Shown in pieces: positions 1-11,786 of a stretch of DNA of 64,000 nt. Source of the DNA: Cladosporium sp. IMV 00045 (taxonomy: Eukaryota; Ascomycota; Dothideomycetes; Cladosporiales; Cladosporiaceae); assembly GCA_001931905.2 (NCBI GenBank), contig MSJI02000878.1:83403-147402 (forward strand). Direction: 5' to 3'. The first letter of the stretch is position 1. Each line of letters begins with the position of its first letter. The position numbers and the translations under genes were made by a program. A model generated the notes under the pieces. It was not told the origin of the DNA, ran no database searches, and worked only from the letters and a program-made list of their open reading frames with translations.

Positions 1-296
1 ACAAAAGATCACTAAAAGAGCTTAACTGATCAGAATACTAAGGTTCTACAACTTCACCATTTATGAGGTGAGCATTACTGTCTTATCATTTATCATCACC
101 AATATTAAATGACCACGCCTATCCGAACCTCGGCTCCATCGGCTTTCCCAAATGAGACCCTATCTTCAAACGCCGGATCAAGCAACCTCATCTGTACAAT
201 TGCTGGAATCACATCGCACTCCTATCGACATTGTAATACCACATACACGCAAAAACATCACCAATGCAATAGCGCGTCCCAGACACCACAAAAGAA

Positions 297-1652
297 ATGC
301 CCGCCCGCGTCACAACGCTCACGGAGAGCAACCCCAACGCAATGGACACCTCACCCTCGGACTCCGCCTACCTCTCCTCCTCGCTCTCCTCCCTCTCGCG
401 CTCCCGCAGCTCCAACAACCTCATCGTGCGCACCTACAAGCAAGCCACGCAGCTGTACCTGACGCGCCGCTTCCGCGAAGCCTGGTACGTGCTGGAGACG
501 ATCGTGAGCGCCGGCGGAGCGGACTCGTTCGGCCAAGAGCAGCAAGATCCTGATGGCGTGGCGCCTGTCGCGCAGAGCTCGCGAGGCACGCGCACGAAAG
601 TCTGGGTTTTCTACCTGAGTCTTATCCACGCTGTGGTAGAGCTGGGGCCTGAAGAAGGCGGGAAAGAGCTCGGGGATGTGGATTTGTGGAAGGGCATTGC
701 GAGGAAAGCGCGCGAGGGCTTGGCTTGGGAGGAGATAGTCTCGAGGGGTTACGCTGGGCAAGAAGGTGAGGTGGACGCGGAGGTTGTGGTCAATCTGGCT
801 ACGTTGCTGCTGGGCCACATGCCCGATCAGAGGATCAATCAGGGCAGGTTGGAGAGCTACTTGGCTAGCAGTGAGGGTGCCGGGGGCGCGGTGGGATATG
901 ACGGTGTGAGCACGCCGATGAGCGCGCATAGCGCTAGTCCTAAGGCGTTGCAGGCTAGGATTAAAGTGTTGGAATTGTACGCGCTGCACGTTCTGCCGGA
1001 GCTGGGAGAGTGGGAGTATGCGAAGGAGTTTGTGGAGGGCTGCGGAGATCTGGATGAGGAGAGGAAGGAGGCTTTTCTTGCTGCTCTAGAGGGGTTAAAG
1101 GAGGAGAGGGAGGGGCTGAAGCAGAGGGAGGTCGAGTTGCAAGAGCAGAGGGAGAGGGAGATGTTGGAGGCGACGAAGAAGCGCGAGGAGGAAGAGAAGA
1201 GGCGTGTGGAAGAGGCTGAGGAGCGCGAGAGGCAGCAGCAGCGTGAGCAGCAACAGAGGGCGAATGCTGCAAAGACAGCATCCAATACTGCCACCAACAG
1301 CGAAACTCGAGGCGGCAATACCAACAACAACAGCAGCAGCACAGCAAACGGCCACGCTCGCAGCAATCACCAACAACCGCCCTCACGCTCAGCACGCAAA
1401 CCGACCCCGTCATCCTCACAACAACCAGCAGCAAACGCAACCCTCCTCAAACGCCTCGTGACTCTAGCCCAGCACATGCGAAAGAACCTCGTGCCCTCCC
1501 TCCTCAGCACACGCCTGCTAATGTTCCTCCTCGCCTTCGCTCTGCTGGCCATGCGCCGCGACATGCGCGTGAGACTACGCCGCGCTCTGGGCGACGGCTG
1601 GGCCAAAGTCCGCCGCACGGTGGGCATGGGCGTCAAGGTCAGCTATGTCTGA
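297..1652 (+). CDS. pex26: Pex26-like tail-anchored peroxin
   Basis: Uninterrupted 451-codon frame. The N-terminus is Ser-rich, followed by a conserved-looking stretch (RTYKQATQLYLTRRF, about residues 45-60) that I associate with fungal Pex26-type peroxins. Residues about 255-320 form a Glu/Arg/Gln-rich coiled coil, then a low-complexity Asn/Ser/Gln linker. Near the C-terminus is one hydrophobic segment (LLMFLLAFALLA) followed by a basic tail, the layout of a tail-anchored protein facing the cytosol. Family role: Pex26/Pex15 recruits the Pex1-Pex6 AAA complex to peroxisomes for recycling of the Pex5 receptor. A second in-frame ATG at 342 (MDTSPSDSAY) could be the true start. The family call rests on motif memory and architecture. 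The alternative is another tail-anchored protein. Confidence 0.6.
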   Translation: MPARVTTLTESNPNAMDTSPSDSAYLSSSLSSLSRSRSSNNLIVRTYKQATQLYLTRRFREAWYVLETIVSAGGADSFGQEQQDPDGVAPVAQSSRGTRTKVWVFYLSLIHAVVELGPEEGGKELGDVDLWKGIARKAREGLAWEEIVSRGYAGQEGEVDAEVVVNLATLLLGHMPDQRINQGRLESYLASSEGAGGAVGYDGVSTPMSAHSASPKALQARIKVLELYALHVLPELGEWEYAKEFVEGCGDLDEERKEAFLAALEGLKEEREGLKQREVELQEQREREMLEATKKREEEEKRRVEEAEERERQQQREQQQRANAAKTASNTATNSETRGGNTNNNSSSTANGHARSNHQQPPSRSARKPTPSSSQQPAANATLLKRLVTLAQHMRKNLVPSLLSTRLLMFLLAFALLAMRRDMRVRLRRALGDGWAKVRRTVGMGVKVSYV

Positions 1653-4600
1653 GGTTGGATGGTAGAAGCAGACGTAGAACCCATTACATTTGTTTGTGAT
1701 ATTGGCAATAGACGTTGGTTATTATTGGACTGATACTTCCGTTTCTGTACGATGAAAAATCTCACAATACTGCTTGCCATGACCGCTCGTCCTCGTCTTT
1801 CCCACCGAGTTTCTCCGAATCCGACGTAGAATTTGCCCCAGCTCGCATAACAACCCTCAACACCATGACCCAAACCACCGGGCTCATCAGACCATCTATC
1901 ACAGACAATCCGCAGATAATCACCAGGGCCAACATAATCTTCACCGAAAAAGGGGAAGGCACAGCGAGATCCACATCGTTTTCTTCTGCTGTCGCCACAG
2001 TTGTCTGCTGATACCATTATAACCCCAGGGGAAATTTGATATAGACAAGGAACCAGGCAGAAGAAACCAGGCAGAAGAAAGCAGGCAACATTATTCATGC
2101 ATTTTCCCAGCCCTCTGGCTGAGAGGCACGTACATACGCACGCACGCACGCACACTCGCTCGGTGGCCCATTCTACGCTCAGCTTCGACCGTGCTGCGCA
2201 GTTGCTGCAGAGCAACGCAATCATCGAGCAATCAAGCCCCCTGGCGGTGATGGTGGCGAGGTGTTGCGTCAGAGAGTCGATAGTGAGGAAGTCAGGGGGT
2301 GGAGACCGGCGGAGCGGATTGGGAAATGATATTGAGGAAGAGCAGGATAGATCCTGGTTTGTTGGAGCACAGGTTGGAGCACAGGCAGACCCAAATTGGC
2401 AGAGAGCATCTATTTTCTATCGCAGCTTTGCGTTTGATCCTCACCTAGGCATTGACATGGCCTTTTTGGGTATTTGCAGAGCATAGCCCTCTTGCATGAC
2501 CGCCAGTAATGCGACGTCTCCAAGAAAAGAAAAAGAAACATGACTCGAATCGAAAGCACGTATTAGAAACACATGCATGCATGCGAGGCTCATGGCGCAT
2601 GAGTTTCTTGTCTGTGATGATCATAATGTTTCAGGTGACAGATCGCCTATTGCATATTTGCGCTGGGGCACGTATGTCGGCACAGGGAAGCGGGAGAGAT
2701 CGAAGAAGAACGAGACAGACAGCAAGGCCTCCCTTTCCCCAAAGAGGACCATGCACTTACCTTCTTTAGCCCCGGCGACTCGGGGCTGTGAAGCTATGTT
2801 TAACGTAGACATGCAGCGTATGCATATGCACATAGCCTCGATGGGCTGAGCAGATCTACTGCGCGGACGATGCAGGTACACCCGTGCCTGTCATCGCCCT
2901 CGCCCTAGCCACTGATGCTGCCATTGTTGATTCCGCAGCTTGCCGCTACTGCTGCGATGGCTTTGCTTTGCTTTTCCCAACGAGAGAGGCAAATTTCCAC
3001 GGACGCACGAGCGAGGGGCTGGGTTAGATGCGATAGTGTGGTGGTAGCAGCGGGCGACGGCGGCGAGAGCGAGGACAATGGTGGTGGCGAAAGACCGCGC
3101 AAGGCCAGTCTAGTGACGACAGCGTGTGGTATAGTACCTCTGCGCTGGGATTTCGGTGGTGGAGCGCGCAGTTCCGGGAGGGAGGAGGCGTGAATCTTCG
3201 GGCTGGCGAGGAGGAGGTATAGCGGAAGTCTTGCTATACATACCGCAGATCTGTACATTTCAAATGAACTGTTCTCGAAACAAAAAAGGATAGGATTGTT
3301 CTTTGCGAAGACGGGAGAGGCCGCTGGTGGTGGCGGGTACCTTGCGTATTCTCCATTGGGATGTGCTCTTGCATGTTTCAGGAGGCGATGGGGTTATCAT
3401 AGCAGTCGTTGTGATATTGCTTTTGGACTGTGGATCTTCTTTTGGAATGCCAGGCACAGAACTGTGCTGATTGCTGCAGGAACGAAGCTGCAGCTTGCGC
3501 AGGGGGGAGTGTCGGCATATTGCTGGTGTGTGTGTGTGTGGGTGTATTGGAGAGTATCTTCCTGCAGGGGAGGCGTGTATCTGTTATAGAGTGGGTTCCG
3601 CGGTGTTAAGATTGACGCTGGGCCAGATACCGACGACGGGGAGTGAAGTTCGAGCAGTGTCTCCAGGTGGCGATGGCATTGAGACTGTCTTGCCTTGATG
3701 CAACGGACGGACTTGAGGCCGAGTTGATGGTTGAAGACATGAGTGTGATGGTGTCACATTGTGCGAGCGTTGTCTCTTCGCTGCTCATCTGACGAACTGG
3801 TATCTTGGGCCCCGTTGGCTCATCTTCCCTGGTACTCTCCCAAGTCTTACCACTCGGGTTCTGTCATGGCCCGTCCAAGTTTAGCCAAAATCAACTACTG
3901 AACGCTCCAACGCCTAAGGGTGCTCGCGGATGGCGCAACCCGCCTGTTCCGACGCTCTCCAGACAGGTGGTAACCATGGTTGGGTCCCGATGAAGCGGGA
4001 AAGCTTCAAGACCTGATGCTTGCGCGGGTCATGGTCCGGCTACGCAGGTACGCAGTGCGTGGGACTCATTGATTGAACGCAGCCCCTGTGCCTGCAGTAG
4101 TAGAGTCACTGAGGCAAGGCCTAAAGCGGATGTGCGTCTTCCGCTTGTGGGCTGCGATATTGAGGCGTGGGTTGAGATATAGCTCTTGGGCGCATCTGAG
4201 CCCAGATGGTTGTCGCGAGCATTGTAGGTGCCGCTAGAGTTGGAGTCAGCTGGGGAGATCAACCAGTACCAGAGTTCAGGGCCTTGTCGAGTGAAGGAGC
4301 TTGTCTCGGAATTGCCGGTCTTGATATTGACCCACCCTGCTATAGTCGCTGGGAATGTCCCTCCCTACCAAAGAAGGGAGCCGTGCTGACCCAATGCGGA
4401 AGTTCGGGCGTCGATTAAATGTCATAGCAAACAATGCCAGAACTGTCATCGGCCGAGAGTCGATGTCGTTCGGGCGATGCTGATAGTTCACCGGGTCTAG
4501 TCAATGTCATCGTGCAGCATTTGGTGACAATATGAGGCGAAAGACAGCTTCACCCGAGATCGTATCCGCGTAGCAGGTAGCGAGATCGTTTTGCACGTTC

Positions 4601-5400
4601 CATTCGCGAACGATTACCGCGCCGGCTTGGCCTAGTAGATGCAACAATGTGTTATGGGCCTATAGCCTTGACGTTGGGTTGCATCCCCAATTATGGGCTC
4701 GCTGCAGGCTTAGTGCGAATGGTTCCCGCCAGTTCGGATGGGGACCATATCGTGCATTGGTGCGGCCCTATTTTGGTGCGTCTGGCTCTACCGGCGCGCT
4801 CCAGTGGAGACAACTCCGGGGAGCACGGAATGCGGATCAGAGCGCTGGCTTCTGAATTAGAGTTTCGTCCAAATACCAGATCAGTCAGTGCTTGCCTGAA
4901 GAGAGCGGAGACAGCTTGGCGACTGTTGAGGAGCGGAGCGAGCGGAGGTCTGCGCCGAGGTTGGTGAGGCTAAACGGTTGATTGTAGGTCTAGCGGCATA
5001 GAGGGTACCAGACATCGGTGAATTTATCGCTCTCTGACTTGATTCTTGTAAAGTCAAAGAGCAGGTTGTGTCATGATGCTTCAGGAACTCGGTTGCTAGA
5101 GCTCTTGGATGGGTGAGCTCTCAACGCACTGAGGAGCGCAATCTTAATCCATGGTTGTCGATGTTCGTCGAGGTCACTAGTAGACTGTGTGAAGGAAAAG
5201 AGAGGTACAAGTAGGGCAGCAGACCAGAGAATATCGCGCAATACGGTGTGGATTGGGTCGATGAACAGTGATGCCAAGTGGAAGGCAGACGAGAGTCTTG
5301 ACTTGACGTGGCAGGTCTCGATGCTGGCAATACTGCAGATCTTCATCCACATGTGCAAGTGCGACATTGCTGGCGATGTTCTGTTTTGGGTGCTCGCAGC
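1653..5400. other. Gene-poor stretch, first half
   Basis: No frame here combines length, composition and splice signals convincingly. It holds a short (GCAC)n run near 2132-2152 and a (GT)n run near 3523-3545. A small minus-strand frame with hydrophobic segments at 1762-1998 is listed separately. Otherwise I see no RNA gene or transposon protein. Confidence 0.5.
1762..1998 (-). CDS. Possible small membrane protein (unresolved start)
   Basis: Minus-strand open frame of about 78 codons lying tail-to-tail with the Pex26-like gene. It reads as a polar N-terminus, one or two hydrophobic segments (VKIMLALVIICGLSVIDG and SPVVWVMVLRVVM) and a charged C-terminus rich in Asp, Glu and Lys. The amino-acid pattern looks more protein-like than neighbouring random frames. 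There is no ATG at its beginning. The first in-frame ATG is internal (reading MLALVIICG, about residue 22), so either the protein is about 57 aa or an upstream exon is missing. I do not recognise the family. Confidence 0.25.
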   Translation of the reverse strand: MATAEENDVDLAVPSPFSVKIMLALVIICGLSVIDGLMSPVVWVMVLRVVMRAGANSTSDSEKLGGKDEDERSWQAVL

Positions 5401-8400
5401 GTCTTCACCGCATCGTTGAAGAGAGGGACTGGAACATCGCGATAGTACGTCGCACCAGGCGGTATGCGACGTCTTCGCTGACCGCAAATTCGAATGCATG
5501 CATGCAAGCGTGAATACATACAGCAAATGCAGCTGCAAAGTGTCTCATGTGCAGAGCAGGGTATGCTGTATGCGTTGGATGAAACCACCGCTGCTCTCAC
5601 GCAAATTGACCGCTCAAGCGACTGGTCTGTTATTACCAGGGTCGTCATGCACATCAGCTTGGAGAGCATGGAGAGTTGTCGCACATGCGCATCACTGCTT
5701 CGTCTGCATGGCCTGGATCATCTACAGTCAGGTGAATTCATGCTTGACCGACTTCCGACAGATCAGAAGAGCGTGAAGACGTCGACTTGGCCACCAAGGC
5801 CGATGTACCAGACGATCGTTGACTCCCTCTCTTCCTCTCCAGCCTTGTCAAAGGTCGTACCAGTGGTAGAGCTCGTGTCGATCTGTAGGCCATTCGCTGG
5901 CAGCCTTTACGTTATCTCTGTCTGCCTTCCCTCAGCAGCCGGAAGCAGAAAAGATTTTCTAAGAGCCGCTTTTGTAATCCGTGTCATGCCATGCTCGCCC
6001 GAGCGTGACCGTCAAGGAGGAGTAGCGTGCTGGAAAATCTTCCGCGCAGATGATTCCACCGTGAGAAGATCCAGATCGCGGACGGAGGCGATAGGCAGTG
6101 CTGAACTTCATCCTTCGCGGCCTGCAGAAAGTGCACGGTCCGAGTACTGTACCACCTGCGAAGCTGTCTCTTTATCGGATGGCGGATGCTGGTTTCCGGC
6201 AAACTCTATATCAGCTCCACAGCTGGAGCGCGGCATAGGGTGTTTGTCCAGATTGTATTGTTCATGGAGCGAGTGGATAGAGCGAGTGGATATTTCAGAC
6301 ATTCGTCCGACGTTCTACAGTGCTAACATGCAAGACATAGCACGCGGTACAACAGTCCACACGTGTAAGGCGGCGACTGAGTCGTGAATGATGGTCGTGG
6401 CATCGCCCGAGAAGATGTGCAGTGATGCATTCCGATTTTAAGCGAGGTCAAGGGCTGCCTTGGTCGATGCTGTAGGGCAGGACAAGCCATGACAAGCATG
6501 GATACGAATACCATTGTGATCGGTCGTCATGGATTCGTCTACGAATGGTCAAGAGTGCATATAGGGTATTGTAGTAGCTCTTGGGCAGGCCAACCACAAT
6601 TTGGCTGCCGCAAACAATATCTGGTGAAGTAGAACGCCAAGCGATGCCGAGACCCGCGAAGACCTGGATCGCTTGATGTCTCTCATATTCAGAGCCTCAA
6701 GACGACCCAGCACCAAGGAATGGATTTGTGTTGAGAGATCAAGGATGGCACGGATTGAGGGGCTTCAGGGAGCCGAAGGGCGCCACTGGGAAGTATGATG
6801 ATATTCATCGAAGGCCACCATCACCAGCTCATCCTAGTACACCAGCAATACGGTCGACCCGACTCACGACCTCCTAGCGATAGTAGTATGCTCACAAATA
6901 ACGAGCTAAGATGTCTGTGGCATATACGACGGGAGGCCGCGGGCCTTGACGGGCGGCACGGCACTCCACCAGATCGGAGAAGGACATGACAAATGTCTCC
7001 TCAGGGCAGGTCGGCTGGGTCGAGCGAGATCGGGTACCCGATCTCTCGCCGGTCCAACAATCCTGCGAAAGTCATGTACCGAGGCCTCAGGCCGGATGTC
7101 TTGTCATGTATGGATGATGTTTGTTGTTGTCAAACGGAGCGTCCTCCGCATCCCGCGTGGGATAGCGCATTGCTGTGCAACCAAGGCTGGCGGTGTCGTG
7201 TGCCAGCTACCCAGAATCATGACAGCAAGACAGACAGGTCTGCAGTCTCTGTGCGGTGGCGGGCGGCGCGGCATGCGCCTCGTCTGCAGTGTTGACAGAC
7301 GCCTCGCGACCGCACTACAGTACTTCCCTTGTAGCCGAAGAGTCGCGAGAGAACCCCTCGAAACCCCTCGAAACCCCTGTCCTTCAGACGCAGCCGCCGC
7401 TGCTTACAGTACAGTACGTACTCTATCGATCGAAAGTCATAATGATGAGGGCAGACATGCCTGCCAACCGACGCCCCGGGCATGTCCGACGACAGCTTGC
7501 GCCATCGCGGACAGATCGCTCAGGATCTGTAGACCAGTCTAAGGGTAGCACTACTGTACCAGCCAGCAGGAAACAGAGGGCCCCGACTCACAAATGACAG
7601 GCTTTGCGAGCGCCTGAACAGAGTATGCCCTGCATGAGCTAAGCACGCACTATCGACGACTCGACGACGCTGTCGCGCGGCCCGCCCAGCCCAGCAGCCC
7701 TCTGAACGTTGGGTGAGGTCCCCCAGTAACTAGAGACCTAGGGCCCGAGTAGCGAGATGTTGATTGATGCACCTGGCACCGCAACCAGCAGTCGCAACTC
7801 GCACGCGCTGCGCACGCTGCGTCTGTATCATTGCTGCGGGCTTGCATGATTTGCTGCATCCTGCTGCAATGTCCCTGCTCGTCTCTACGGAGGCGAGTCC
7901 GATTTCTCGCCCATATGGAAGGGGTTGGAGCATCAGAAATCCAAGGCACGCTGTAACGTCTGGCGGTATGGAGAATCCCCCAAGCGATGACGGCACTGAG
8001 CCATTATTGGCCATGTCGACGTCTGTCATACCGGCCGCGAGTCGTGTGTATGCCCGTTGCTGTACGGTGGGACAGCTCGTCATCAAGTACCTCCGCAGCC
8101 GTCTTTCACCACTCTGGCTCGTCTGGCTGGTGAACTCTAAACTCCTCATCAGCAGGCGACAGGCATGCATCCTCAGTCTCTACGTAAGACGGCTACGATC
8201 TAGTCTACCGCCTCACCTGGGCGGTCTGTCCAATGGTGAGCTGACTTTCTCCGCTCTGTGCCAGCGCAAGGCCCTTGATCGTGGTAGAAGGCAACACGCT
8301 CCTGCTAGACGGCATATTCCCTCGCCATGGCGCAGACTCGTCACTACTCGATGTTCATCCAGCGTGCCTTCGACAGTTTTGTGTGTGTGAAGGCATCGTC

Positions 8401-9375
8401 CAACAATAGACTCAAGGGCCGGCTCTAGGTTAACCCCAGCCGTCAACCTTCAAAAGAGGATATGCATTCACCAAGAAAGGCTGCCTCGGACGACGTTTCT
8501 GCCGACTAGAGTGAGCGGCCTCTCCCGTTCAATCGCTGAGATCTTGTTCACTAGTCTACTGGGGACATATCGAGGGCAGGGTATGGAGAGTTGAACTTTA
8601 TTCTCCACTCGGCCTCTCCGCGTCGGTCGGGCATCTCATGCTCTCATGGTAGCCAGCGCAGTCCCGAAAAAAATACATGATGGTCGGCACGATCTGGTCA
8701 CCTCTTGGCTCACCAGGACTAGTTCCTGGGACCGGGGTGGTTGGCCTCTAGTCTGCCGGGGCCCGGCCCAACCTCTGGTGAGACTCACCTGTCTGATATC
8801 GTTTTCCCTATTATTGCATCGAGGACCCGAGCTGCACTAAATTCAATTTGTTTCAGTCTCAGGCGGTTGTTCTTTTTGTCACAGTCACGCCAGCCGACGA
8901 TCCGGAACGCATCCGACAGCCGCATCAAATCTTTCTGTTGGCCCACACTGTTAAATCTTGCTATAAGTCCACATAAGTCCTTGCGTCGCCTTGCATTCAG
9001 GCACGCCTTTAGCGCTTCTCGACGGCAACTATCTACGCAAATCCCCTGCTGGCCTCAACCAGATCGATCTTAACGTTAGGAGGCGCTGTACCTTGCTATA
9101 ACGCGGCACCGATCCGGATCCACGTACGCGTTATTAGACTGTCGCCAAGTCTCCGCCCGGACGGTCCGCTTTGGAGACAACGGCATAGTCGACCTTGACC
9201 CTGCATCGCACCATCCACCGGGGAGGAGGCTGTGAGACCCGGGCTCTTGGGAAACATCGCCAGCGTGAGGAGTCAATCTTCTCAGGAGTCCACTTGGGAT
9301 TACCCTTTCTGGTCGATGTGACAAAAGCTCATCTAGTTCACTCCGAGACCTGGTCCCAGTGAGACACACATATAT
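5401..9375. other. Gene-poor stretch, second half
   Basis: Open frames here (the longest at 5494-6387, plus strand) resemble no protein I know and lack domain-like composition, so I treat them as chance. The region has a perfect 20-bp palindrome at 7026-7045 and a threefold repeat of a CTCGAAACCC-like decamer near 7345-7377. It probably contains distal control sequence for the regulator starting at 9664, or non-coding transcripts. That is inference from position only. Confidence 0.45.
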
Positions 9376-9663
9376 GTGAGCTTTGTCCCAGGGGAACGGT
9401 GGACCTTGATACTTCAACAACCAACACAGTCGTCCCTGATCTTCATCAGAGCCCTTATTATCCTCCCTCTTCACGTCGGTTTCACCTCACAACATTTCTT
9501 CTCATCAAACTGCAGTTCGGTCTTCGACTTCAGATCGCTCGATCACTTGCACCCTGCCGTCTGCATACCACCTTCAGCACTATACAGACAAAACGACAAC
9601 GATATATCGTTACGACCTCGATTGTCTCCGACATACTCGGCATCAACAACACCAACCGCAACC
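9376..9663 (+). promoter_or_regulatory. CT/CA-rich 5' leader of the Myb-like gene
   Basis: The 290 bases before the ATG at 9664 are pyrimidine- and CA-rich (for example tcttcatcagagccc, ctccctcttcacgtcgg), as in many filamentous-fungal 5' untranslated leaders. The main frame stays open through this leader from 9376. However, its translation is not protein-like, and the ATG at 9664 sits in a good context (CAACCATGACC). Confidence 0.45.
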
Positions 9664-10590
9664 ATGACCATGACTTTGACACAGCCCGTAGCGTTCGCTA
9701 CTCCCAGCCGCCAGCAACACTATAAGATGAGCATCGCTTTCTTGTCCAGTGATGCCAACGAGCCTGAGCCCATGGACACCGAAATGACCGACAAGCCTGC
9801 TGCACCTGCACCCGTACAAGCCGCACCAGTCTTCCAGATGCCCTGTTATCAGCCCGAGCAGCAGCGTCCCAGAACGCCCATCACCCTGCCATCGCTTCGT
9901 CTCGACGGCTCTCCCTACTCGAACGGCTCCTACTCTGCACCTCAACTCCCACGCATCGGTAGCTTCAGCAGTATCAACAGCTTCGGCAGCGCACACAGCG
10001 CCAACAGCTGGGGAAGCAGCGTCGCTTCCTACCCTAGCAGCACCACCAGCAGCTTCTCCAGCATCAACACCAGCCCAGTCAAGCGCCACGACAGCCTCTG
10101 GGATATGGAGTCCACCTCATCAGCCACCTCTTACCACTCCGCCAACTCTTTCAGCAGCATCAACGCTCCTCTCGCCGCGCACGCCCACGCTCAGCAAGCA
10201 CACCACGCTCAACAGATGCAGCACGCCCAACATCACCACCATCACCACCACCAGCAACCCACCCACTCCGCCATGGTTGCCGAGCCGCTCGCCAGAATCC
10301 CTCGCCCGGCCCGCCCCTCCTACAGCGAGGAGCAGAAGTTCTTCATCATGTACTACCGCGTGATCAAGGAGCTGTCCTGGCCGGAGATCGAAGACAAGTT
10401 CGCTGCCTTCTTCAACCTGCGCACCAAGGACGGCCTGACCAGCGTCTACTACCGCATCCGCAAGAACTGGGGTATGGAAGAGGTCCTCAAGACCGGCCCC
10501 GACGGCTCCATGGGCGACAGGGGCAAGGTCGAGTCCAAGGCCGCGCACTTCTCGCGTGAGTTCTTGACCAACCTTGGCTACTTCGACTAG
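9664..10590 (+). CDS. Myb/SANT-like domain putative transcription regulator
   Basis: 308-aa single-exon protein. Residues 1-190 are low-complexity, with Ser/Asn-rich stretches such as repeated SFSSIN motifs, and a His/Gln tract follows (about residues 175-200, seven consecutive His). The C-terminal 95 residues form one folded unit, beginning PSYSEEQKFFIMYYRVIKEL and continuing through SWPEIEDKF to VYYRIRKNWGMEEVL. This is a compact Myb/SANT-like helix-turn-helix of the kind found in many Dothideomycete proteins. By analogy it should act in the nucleus on DNA. Target genes are unknown. It ends the longest gene-free stretch in the window, which fits a gene with a large control region. A longer in-frame reading from 9376 exists, but I prefer 9664. 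Confidence 0.7.
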   Translation: MTMTLTQPVAFATPSRQQHYKMSIAFLSSDANEPEPMDTEMTDKPAAPAPVQAAPVFQMPCYQPEQQRPRTPITLPSLRLDGSPYSNGSYSAPQLPRIGSFSSINSFGSAHSANSWGSSVASYPSSTTSSFSSINTSPVKRHDSLWDMESTSSATSYHSANSFSSINAPLAAHAHAQQAHHAQQMQHAQHHHHHHHQQPTHSAMVAEPLARIPRPARPSYSEEQKFFIMYYRVIKELSWPEIEDKFAAFFNLRTKDGLTSVYYRIRKNWGMEEVLKTGPDGSMGDRGKVESKAAHFSREFLTNLGYFD

Positions 10591-11786
10591 ATGTATCGTC
10601 GTCGAAGTCGTTCAGTCGTCGTTGATCTCTTTCAACGCACATCCGGTCTAAGTCACCAGACTAGGCCTTGTTCAAGCATGATACCCCAAACTTCTTTCTC
10701 TCTTCCTCCAACAAGCCCACCCATCGATCACCATCGAAGGGCGGCGGAGTGAAAAACTTCCTTCCAACAAACAGCATTTCGGACTTTTCCTTCTTTCCTT
10801 CTCATTTCCTTTCTTCACTTCGTCAAGCCCAAGGTACCACACCAGGCCATCATTATCATTTAGTATCATAGCATTCTGTCATTTACCTCAATTGATCATT
10901 CATGGGAGGACAATTCGGGCGCAGCGAACAAAAAGCAAGGCGTTCAACTTAAGGAAAGGGTCGCGGGGGAGAGATACCATTTACTTTTTTTTCTACTTTA
11001 CTTCTTTTATTATCTACTCTTCTGAAGAAGATGAGCTTCTATTCTTATTTAACTGTATAAGTGGACTGTCTTTATCTTGCATCCTTCGGCTTCTTAATCT
11101 ATCAATTGTATGAATAAACAGTCTTTATCATGCTTCTTACGGCCTTCTTTCTTACCATTCCTTCTCACACTCTCTCGCGCATGGAGTCTGATGTCGAATT
11201 GTATAATGTAAAACTGGAATGAAAGTCATCGCTCAGTAATTCGATCGTTATTTGCTCAGATTTGTCCAAACATCTACGTATCTATCTCTGCACCACCTAA
11301 ACGCACACTGCATCTACGCTACTGCATCCCGCACGCTTTGCTTCTCCTAGTGCCCAAGCAGTCTACTGCAGACATGCATAGCGTCTTTATGGGAGACACA
11401 GAGCGGACTTGTCTGCGTTGTCGCTAAACCTCTAGCTGAGCTCCATAGCTATGCACAAACACACACCGATTGTCTTGTACTACACGTATCACTGCCCAAC
11501 GACACGAGAAACGAGCACTAGTCAAAATTTTGTGCATGTCGTTGTTGCAATGTTCTCTATTCCCCCCACCGACTGCCAATTCATCCGCTGCCACCTGATC
11601 AGTACCCAAGGGCAAATTGCGCTCGATGAGCCAACGCACACCGCACTCCCTCCCATGCCCTCGCGCCGCGGAGACAATTCCTGATGCGCCCGCAAAAATC
11701 CTCCAACTCCCCGACCGCCAAAACTGGCACGAGCGGACTTTTCTCACCCGCACATTTTGACTCACCTACACTCAAGCTTTCCCAAC
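10591..11786. other. Convergent 3' spacer
   Basis: Region between two genes meeting tail-to-tail. It has T-rich stretches (for example around 10986-11030) suited to 3' untranslated sequence and polyadenylation. No coding or RNA gene is seen. Confidence 0.5.

Noticed and set aside
857..1440. Long minus-strand frames opposite the Pex26-like gene
   Set aside because: They are mirror frames of the Glu/Arg/Gln-rich coiled-coil coding region and have Cys/Leu/Ser-rich nonsense composition.
4615..4700. Possible tRNA A-box (TTGGCCTAGTAG)
   Set aside because: No matching B-box with a GTTCRA core follows at a usable distance, and no cloverleaf stems could be paired.
5494..6387. 297-codon plus-strand open frame in the gene-poor region
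   Set aside because: No domain, no recognisable motif, odd composition and no supporting splice or leader context. Overlapping frames on both strands look equally random.
7345..7380. Threefold CTCGAAACCC-like decamer repeat
   Set aside because: Too short to support a minisatellite or regulatory claim. Mentioned only as local structure.
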